From Spirogloea muscicola (lineage: Eukaryota; Streptophyta; Zygnematophyceae; Spirogloeales; Spirogloeaceae), in NCBI GenBank assembly GCA_009602725.1, contig WELB01000017.1:752711-763895 (forward strand): a stretch of 11,185 nt of DNA, read 5' to 3'. Below the pieces are notes generated by a model, which ran no database searches, was not told the DNA's origin, and was given only the letters and a program-made list of their open reading frames with translations. The translations under genes were made by a program, and so were the position numbers. This document shows positions 1 to 11,185 of the stretch, in pieces (the first letter of the stretch is position 1; every line of letters starts with the position of its first letter).

Positions 1-80
1 CGCTGGCAGAGTCCCCGGCGCAGCCACGGCACTTACCCGCCGCCCGGCCCTGCGCGCGGCGCCGCCGCCGCCGCCAGATC
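1..80 (+). other. GC-rich 5' leader or promoter-proximal DNA of the DOG1-domain gene
   Basis: This stretch is very GC-rich and ends in five GCC triplets (61-75) just before the ATG at 81. It is probably 5' untranslated leader. No TATA-like element is visible. The upstream limit cannot be judged because the window starts here. Confidence 0.4.
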
Positions 81-1723
81 ATGGCCGCGCCGGGCTTCCA
101 GGAATTCTACCCCCGCTGGTTCCAGGTGCGCGGGTGCTCGCCCCGCCGCCCGTCGCCGCCTGCCGCCGCAGCACCCCCGCCGCCCACTGGCGCTGCCAGC
201 GAGCGCTCCCGGCGCGGCGATGAACACCCGATGGGCTGACGCCGGCCGGCGAGCGCGGGCCTTCCTATTGCGTGCGCAGGAGGAGAAGAGCAACCTGCGG
301 GATCTGCGGTTGGCGCTCTCGAAGCTCAAGAACGGTGCGCCTTCTCGCGCCCGGCGGCGCGCCGCTGGCCCGGGACTTAGTCGCGGTCGCAGGCTCGGCG
401 GCCATGGCCGCAAGTTGGGGGCAGGCCCAGGCCCTCAGCAGCTCGAGCGCAGCGGGACACCAGCCGGAGCGCTGGCAGTGCGTGCAGACTTTGTGGCCGC
501 GCGAACTTGCAAAGGAACGCCTCCTTACCCCCCGCCATGCGGCTGCTCAGCAAGCCTGCGGTCGATGCTGCCGGCGTGGCGCTGCCGCAGGCAACGGCGT
601 GAACGAGGATGACTTCCGGGTGCTGGTGGAGCGGGTGTACGACCACTGGCGCATGTACAAGCAGGAGAAGGTCAAGGCTGCTCACGAGAACACGGCCTAC
701 GTCGCAGGTCAGCCTGTACCTGTGCGGCGGCCGTGCCTCCGCCGGCGGCCGGCAAGGGCTGTGGTGGTCAGAGGCAAGATGCAGTCGGCACGCGCGTTTA
801 TGCGGGCTCTGCGCCAGTCGCGAGAGCCGGAGAAGGGCCGGCTGACTGGTCGGCCCCCTGACCTGTGGTGCAGCGGGGCTGTGGCGCACGCCGCTGGAGA
901 TGGGCTTCATCTGGCTGAGCGGCTGGCGCCCCACGACAGCTGTCGTCCTCGCCTACGCGCTCATGGGCATGCAGGTCAGAACGGCGCTGCTCTCGTTGGC
1001 CTACTTGTGGCCTGCATGGAGGCCGTCATTCCTGGCAAACTGGCTTCACTTAGTATTGTCGCCAAGGGGTTAGTTCGCTAACTCTCACTAACAGGCTGGA
1101 GCACGTCCACTGGCATTCGAAGAGGGGTCCTCTGAGATGGTGTGAGCCTGTCTGTGCTGGTGGCAATGCTGAGGGCGTGGCTTCTGACCTCCGGACGCCT
1201 CTCGGAACACGGCGTACTCAGATGGAGGCCGAGCTCAACTCGCTGCTTGAGGGTGTGGACGTGCCATCCATGGCAGCGCTCAGTAGCAAGCAGCTCAACG
1301 CGCTCAATGAGCTCCAGAAGAGCACGAAGAAGCGGGAGGATGAGTTCTCCAACCGCCTCTCAGTGCTGCAGGTTGGTCTCCGCGACACGCGCCGGCGGCC
1401 ACACTGGACTTCGACGATCGTCTCGGTCGCTCGCAGCCAGCGCTTGCAGCGGGGATCCTGATGGGCAGGCCGGGCTGCTGTTGCTGGACCACCAGATGCT
1501 GATGGGCGACGAGGACATGGCCAAGGTGACGGCGCAGGAGTCGCCTCCAAGCGAGGGCCAGGATCTCGCTGCTCTGAACGAGGCCATGGACCGGAAGCTC
1601 GCTGGCCTGCGCGACCTTCTGATTGATGCAGAGACCCTGCGCCTAAACACCCTGCGCGCAATGCTTGACATTCTGACGCCCATCCAGGTGGAGTTCATTG
1701 GCCAGCAGCTGTGTCGCACGTAG
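81..1723 (+). CDS. DOG1-domain protein (DOG1-like/TGA C-terminal family), 240 aa, six exons
   Basis: Proposed exons are 81-125, 280-334, 591-707, 874-974, 1222-1371 and 1469-1723 (stop TAG), all GT-AG; the sum is 723 nt. The start has good context (gatcATGGcc). Seen: an N-terminal helix with FYPRWFQ followed by EEKSNLRDLRLAL (about residues 9-28); VERVYDHWRMYKQEKVKAA (about 46-64); the family core WRTPLEMGFIWLSGWRP (76-92); EAELNSLLEG...LSSKQLNALNELQKST (about 108-141); and a last helix with LRDLLIDAETLRLNTLRAML (about 203-222). This order matches the DOG1 domain found alone in land-plant DOG1/DOGL proteins and as the C-terminal half of TGA bZIP factors. No bZIP is present, and the EAxL..LL.G...LS..QL stretch looks more DOGL-like than TGA-like. 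Known of the family: Arabidopsis DOG1 controls seed dormancy and binds PP2C phosphatases and haem; the algal role is unknown. The weak point is the last acceptor: 1469 (chosen) and 1496 both keep frame. Confidence 0.88.
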
Positions 1724-2325
1724 TCGATGCAATCTATTGGCTGGCGTGCTGTCAGCTCCGGGTGTACTTGGCTGCGTTGACGCTGGTACAGTCCTGCAAG
1801 GCTAAATGGTCGGAATGAGAACCTCTGCGAAACTGCTCCCAGGTGTATGGTCTTATATGGCAGTGGGGACAATTGCATATTGTCGGAAGGTGTCATTGTG
1901 TTCGAAAGTTACCATAGGAAGTGCTGTAGTTCTGCCAGGTGGGCCATATTTTAGCAGCAGCATGACTGATGCTTCTTACCTCTCACAAGGACAGGGGGCT
2001 CAGTACCTGGTCGCGGCTTTGGAGCTGACCGTCTCCATTCGCCGCTTGGGTGCACGACGGATGCAGTCCGAGCAGGTTTGACCTTCTGCAGCAGTCAGAG
2101 TCAGAGTCTCCTCAGACTGCCACTCTGTTGAGCTCGCACGTTGGAACACATGATTCAGTGCCCTTGGGCTTAGGGTTTAGGTACTAGGGTTTAGGCTTAG
2201 CAGCGGTGGTAGTTGCTGCTCACACCTGCCGCGCCTCCGGCGTGGCGCATGTCTTACAGCAGCAGCAGAAAGAGGGCAAGGGCATCCAGGCTCCCCCTTC
2301 ATTGGCGGCGCAGTCATCCATACAA
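1724..2325. other. Intergenic region: DOG1 gene 3' flank and ankyrin gene promoter/5' leader
   Basis: About 600 nt lie between the DOG1 stop and the chosen ankyrin start. An open stretch at 1806-2081 has no recognisable protein features and probably represents 3' UTR or spacer. I found no TGTAA polyadenylation motif of the kind common in green algae. The only structured element is the pair of telo-box-like motifs at 2170-2195. An upstream ATG at 2249 lies in another frame; if transcribed it would form a short upstream ORF overlapping the chosen start. Confidence 0.5.
2170..2195 (+). promoter_or_regulatory. Paired telo-box-like motifs (TTAGGGTTT) upstream of the ankyrin gene
   Basis: TTAGGGTTTAGG at 2170-2181 is followed by TAGGGTTTAGG at 2185-2195, two near-copies 14-15 bp apart. 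The reverse complement AAACCCTA(A) is the plant telo-box, a promoter element bound by Myb-type telobox factors, and it equals about 1.3 units of the TTTAGGG telomere repeat. The pair lies about 130-155 bp before the chosen ATG. A regulatory role is inferred from position; a tiny interstitial telomere remnant is the alternative. Confidence 0.45.
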
Positions 2326-4217
2326 ATGGGCCTACATGAAGCAGCTGGTATGCAATCCTTGCCAGTAGCAGAGAGAAATCATTTGCCAGTTGGCTGATTG
2401 CTCTTGAAGCCGTGAGGATGAGATTCCTGTGTCTTACGGCTAGTGTGCCCACGTGGGTTCACCTTGCTGACGAGTGAGGGTTCGCTGGATAGAGAGCAGG
2501 CGTAAGGTGCTTCTCTTGCAGTCATTCTCAGCTGTGGCCTTTTCTGAGCAGCTAGCGGGAACGTGCAAGCGCTTCAGGACATACTAGACTATGGAGCTAA
2601 TGCTTCTGAGCCTGACTTCGACGGACGAACGCCCATTGTAAGATCCATGCACATGGGAGCAAGTCAAAGTGCGATTTGCCATACTTCCAAGCAGACATAA
2701 TCCAATAGCTCCCATACAGATTAATTTTGTTAGCCCCGACTTGCACAGTGCATGAATGGGCTTTTCAACGGGCATTTTGAGTGTCTGACTCTGATACCAT
2801 TGGGGACCTGCAGCACCAGGCTGCCGCAAGGGGGCATGAAGAGGCGGTCAAGCTTCTAGTAGAGAGGGGTGCAGATGTGAACGAAAGAGGTAACGATGAG
2901 TACTATCAGGCAGCAATTTCTACTGGGCTTATCTGAGCCAGATGCATGATTGAGTCCGCGAGACTGCACACACAATCCCTGTGTGGACTTGTATTGTTTG
3001 TAGTGGCCGGATTTTGACACCGCTTGTCTGTCATTTTGCAAGCCATACTTGCGGGCTGCCTGGAATCGGCAAGAGGGTCGGAATATCTGGCTGGTTGATC
3101 AAATAGAAATCCAAGAATGCCAGTACATCGTTTGCTGGTGATGTGGTTTTGCAGATGAATTGGGCTCCACGCCGTTACTCGACGCCATCAGAGGTGGCCA
3201 TGAGAACGTCGCTCAGACGTTACGACAGCGAGGGGCAAGCACAAGCTTGGCTGTGAGAAGCTCCATCCAGTTTGTCAGACTTACAGACCTTTGTGTGGAG
3301 CAGTAAAGATTTGACCCGCCTGCCCTCAGACTGTCACTTGCTCTGTGAAGTAGCGCTGCTAGCAGTGGGGTGAAGCATTGCATCAGGGCACAGTGTGCAT
3401 GTACTCTAGGTCCCTCGGAAATATCCATGTCCTCTGAAGTCGTGAGGATGAAGGGATGAGCAGCAGACGCTGAGGTGCTTGATGATATCAAGGTGTAGCT
3501 GCAGGTTAGCTGAATGCGCTCAAGTGTGAGTGGGTTCAGGAAGTTGGGAGCGAGCTTTGCAAATTTGCTGCCAGTGGAGACATTGCCTCCCTACGGAGAC
3601 TAGTGGAAGGTGCCGGCGTGGATCCAAACACAACGGACTATGACCAGCGAACGCCCCTTCACGTGGCGGCCGTTGTTGGCCAGGAGGAAGCTGTCGACTT
3701 TCTTCTTCAAGCAGGAGCTGACCTTCTCGCTCAGGACAGGTATTGCTAACGTGCTGCCACGCTGCTGGAACAGCTGTATGGAGCATGGCAGGCTTCATCC
3801 GTCTCCCACCATATGGATGCAGGTTGATTGTGCTAGTATATGGTGTCACATGATACAGGATGCAGATTATTAGTAGTATAGAAAGCAAGACCTTCAGGTT
3901 GTGATTAGGCTTAATTTAATAGTCCCCTACAAACTCCACTATCCTCAGTGGCCACCATGAGTCATGTACGATTGCGATGCAGGCACGGTTACACGGCTTT
4001 GGAAGAGGCTCAACGGAGCGGCAAGCAGAACATTGTGCAAAAGCTCCTGGCGGCTGCCGAAGCCTCAGGCTTGGATCTATTGGAGGTTAAGGGAAGGGGA
4101 AGCATGGACATGGACGTGGAGCAGCAACCTCTGCAGAAGACGCTGAGTGTTGAGAGCAGCACAGGCACGAGCAGTAGCAGCGAGCCCAGTGAGGAGGACA
4201 AGCGGCAATTGTCGTAA
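2326..4217 (+). CDS. Six-ankyrin-repeat protein, 238 aa, SKOR/GORK-like repeat layout without a channel
   Basis: Proposed exons are 2326-2347, 2552-2637, 2814-2889, 3155-3252, 3540-3739 and 3983-4217 (stop TAA); all introns are GT-AG and the sum is 717 nt. The first exon gives MGLHEAA and splices into A-SGNVQALQDILDYGANAS, a regular ankyrin helix pair. Ankyrin signatures follow: DGRTPIHQAAARGHEEAV (31-48), LGSTPLLDAIRGGHENVA (64-81), ELCKFAASGDIASLRRLV (99-116), DQRTPLHVAAVVGQEEAV (129-146) and HGYTALEEAQRSGKQNIV (162-179). A Ser/Glu-rich tail of about 45 residues ends the protein. No signal peptide or membrane segment is seen, so it is probably cytosolic or nuclear and mediates protein binding. 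The repeat order resembles the ankyrin region of plant outward K+ channels, but no transmembrane region could fit upstream. ATG 2326 is the only in-frame ATG after the in-frame stop at 2185-2187; an additional upstream exon remains possible. Confidence 0.85.
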
Positions 4218-4780
4218 AAGCCTCTTTGGATTCCTGGCCTTGATGATGGGGAAGAGCTTCTCTTCAGAGAGAGGAGTGGGCCTGACTGACTTTGAAGCTC
4301 CCACTAAACAGGCATCACATTTCTACTTCTTATGCCGCCTTAGCCCCTGCTGCATAGTTCCTGCTCAGCTTAGCACGCCCTTTCCGCTTGTACAAGTGTT
4401 TTCAAGATTTTGTTAGCCTTTACGCTAGGTCCTTCGCCTCTTGGGCTCACTTCATGACCATCACTATTGTGCATAGGGTACCGGTGAATAGTCTCTGTTG
4501 TCTTGTACCTTAGTCGCCCCAACACTTAGGTGATGAAGTCCATCAACAGGAGGTGTAGGGAATGACATGGAGGACTGGGTGCTGTTGCAGGATCATAGTA
4601 AATTGCTGAACAATATGTAGGCAGCAATCAAACAAACAAACCCCCCACTTGGCAAGAGCTTGCCCTGTACAATGAACCTTGCGTGGTACTTGCAGTGTGA
4701 TGTTGCATGCTGTGATTGTTCATCACTTTGCCGAGGCGAGAGCATTTGCAGCTCAATGCTAGCGTGCAGCAAGCAACGCT
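4218..4780. other. Convergent intergenic region holding both 3' ends
   Basis: This interval separates the stop codons of the ankyrin gene (plus) and the Hsp70 gene (minus), so it must contain both 3' untranslated regions and polyadenylation sites. No TGTAA motif is evident on either strand. A short AAAC run (about 4629-4641) followed by a C tract is the only simple-sequence feature. No coding potential is recognised. Confidence 0.6.
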
Positions 4781-10107
<5,327 letters not shown>

Positions 10108-10571
10108 GCCTCCTGATATCGACGACAGCGTTGTGGTGCAGCGGACATCTGAGACGAGGCGTCAGCGGCGGTGGTTGCGGCTGCGGCTGCGGCGGCGGCG
10201 CAACAGATGTTGCGGCGCAACCGCTTGCTTCAATCACGCCCGTGAACGTTGGTGGTAAGCCTGAGGCTGCGAGCTCGCCCTCAAGGGTGTGACGCGGAGT
10301 AGATGCAGGGCGCAAGCTCCGCCGTGGGCAAGCGCGCAGGAGTGAAAGGTGTGTGTTGAGTGCTGGGAGGCCAGAGCGGGCAAGCGCGCAGGGCGCTGTG
10401 CATGGGCCGCGGCCAGGGGCGGCAGCGGCCCTGCCATTGCGGTGCGCATGCAGGCTTGGCCCCGCGCTCCGCATGCAGCCCCGGGCGCTGATCACGGCGG
10501 TCGACCCGACGACTGGCAACGGGGCTGCCCATGCGGGTGCCGGCCAAGTGCGCACGAACGAGGCTGTACAT

Positions 10572-10690
10572 AGAGAATTGCTCGCCCATAGAGAACATAA
10601 CACGAACGGATGGACGGCCGCGTATCAAGAGGTAGGGAACAACAGACGCTCGCCCAATTTGGACTGGGAAAGCCCAGCCCAAAAGAGGAT
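10572..10690 (+). repeat. Degenerate repeat unit with hairpin, copy A
   Basis: GCTCGCCCATAGAGAA (about 10579-10594) is followed by a segment ending ACTGGGAAAGCCCAGCCC and AAAAG (10663-10685). CTGGG/CCCAG at 10664-10677 form a 5-bp stem around AAAG. The same opening words and the same hairpin plus CCCAAAAG tail recur at 10868-10976, giving an imperfect direct repeat. GCTCGCCCA also recurs internally just before the hairpin. Confidence 0.45.
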
Positions 10691-10867
10691 GCGGCTGCTG
10701 ATATCAAAGAATCGGCTGTAAACTGCCAGCCAGATGCATACAGGTGTTCATGACGGAGCCGAAGGCCAGGCAGACAGGGCTCAAGACCCCCGTGTCAGCA
10801 GTAAGAAGTCAGATGAGCTGAAGGGAGGAAGAGCAACCCCGCTGCGCAGACCAGAGGCTGCTGCAAG

Positions 10868-10990
10868 AGAAGAGCTCGCCCATAGAGAAGAGGGGCTGGC
10901 AAAGCCAACTCAAAAGAAAAAAAGCGCGGCCAGATTGACTGGTGGCTGGGAAAGGCCAGCCCAAAAGAATGGACAAGGTCTGAGGGAGCT
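10868..10990 (+). repeat. Degenerate repeat unit with two hairpins, copy B
   Basis: GCTCGCCCATAGAGAA recurs at about 10874-10889. Two hairpin words follow: GGCTGGCAAAGCCAACTC with AAAAG (10894-10915), and GGCTGGGAAAGGCCAGCC (10944-10961) with CCAAAAGAATGGACAAGG. The last part is the closest relative of the copy in Hsp70 intron 12 (6424-6461). Origin and class are unknown; no terminal inverted repeats or target-site duplications are evident. Confidence 0.45.
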
Positions 10991-11171
10991 TGAGTGCGAA
11001 CGACTAGGACTAAGACATCAGCCAGGGAACGCTCAGTAACCTCTAGACAGGAGATGCAGATCCGAGTAGCTAGCTGGTAGAAAGACGTCGCCCTGACGGA
11101 AGCCGGAGGCCGCCGCCAAAGCTCGGCCTGCGCGCAAGTGAACCGCGAAGGCGAGGGACCGCTGCATCGAG

Positions 11172-11185
11172 ATGGCCAAACGCAT
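11172..11185 (+). CDS. Possible start of a further gene (MAKR..., cut by the window end)
   Basis: ATG at 11172 has a favourable context (cgagATGGcc), follows an in-frame stop at 11139-11141, and reads M-A-K-R before the window ends. Only four complete codons are visible, so no product can be named. If real, it would be divergent from the Hsp70 gene with about 1 kb between them. Confidence 0.2.

Larger units (their letters stand above)
10108..11171. other. GC-rich non-coding region upstream of the Hsp70 gene
   Basis: About 1 kb precedes the Hsp70 start on the minus strand and should hold its promoter. The first 400 bases are GC-rich, with GCGGCT/GCGGCG triplet runs around 10170-10200. Long open frames exist on both strands (for example 10010-10603 minus and 10353-10721 plus), but their translations are low-complexity R/A/P-rich sequence without recognisable domains. 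I found no clear heat-shock element array (nGAAnnTTCn) and no TATA box. From about 10570 onward the region is purine-rich and repetitive. Confidence 0.5.

Noticed and set aside
33-413. Minus-strand open frame across the DOG1 promoter, exon 1 and exon 2, with a donor-like GTAAGT (reverse of 31-36) near its end
   Set aside because: The translation is R/A/G-rich low-complexity sequence of the kind any GC-rich stretch gives, and it overlaps well-supported DOG1 exons on the other strand.
1806-2081. Plus-strand open frame of 91 codons after the DOG1 stop
   Set aside because: No recognisable domain or conserved-looking pattern; best explained as 3' flank.
10353-11039. Two plus-strand open frames (10353-10721 and 10734-11039)
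   Set aside because: Their apparent shared words (LAHRE, PAQK) come from the nucleotide repeat itself, not from a protein family that I recognise.

Overview
The window looks like nuclear DNA of a green alga, most likely a trebouxiophyte chlorophyte (inference). Three grounds support this. All three protein-coding genes are split by many short GT-AG introns. One gene encodes a plastid-type Hsp70 with an N-terminal extension. One encodes a DOG1-domain protein, a family typical of the green lineage. A plant-type telomere-like motif (TTAGGGTTT) also sits in one putative promoter. I see no bacterial operon structure, CRISPR array, rRNA or tRNA.

Layout. (1) 81-1723, plus strand: a six-exon gene for a 240-residue DOG1-domain protein without a bZIP region. 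(2) 1724-2325: intergenic DNA carrying two telo-box-like motifs. (3) 2326-4217, plus strand: a six-exon gene for a 238-residue ankyrin-repeat protein. It is built as a duplicated block of three repeats and resembles the ankyrin part of plant outward K+ channels, but it has no channel domain. (4) 4218-4780: a short convergent interval. (5) 4781-10107, minus strand: a 17-exon gene for a plastid Hsp70 of about 757 residues including a long presequence. Its reading frame stays intact through all 16 proposed splices, and the C-terminus ends in the plastid-type acidic signature VVDADF. (6) 10108-11185: GC-rich non-coding DNA with repeated hairpin-like segments, related to a segment inside an intron of the Hsp70 gene. 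The last 14 bases could begin another plus-strand gene.

The three genes do not form an evident pathway, as is usual for neighbouring nuclear genes. The DOG1 and ankyrin genes run in tandem and the Hsp70 gene converges on them. All exon structures were assembled by eye from splice consensus, frame continuity and family conservation. Total coding lengths (723, 717 and 2274 nt) are each divisible by three, an independent consistency check. The least certain points are the 5' ends, especially the Hsp70 presequence, and the last DOG1 acceptor.
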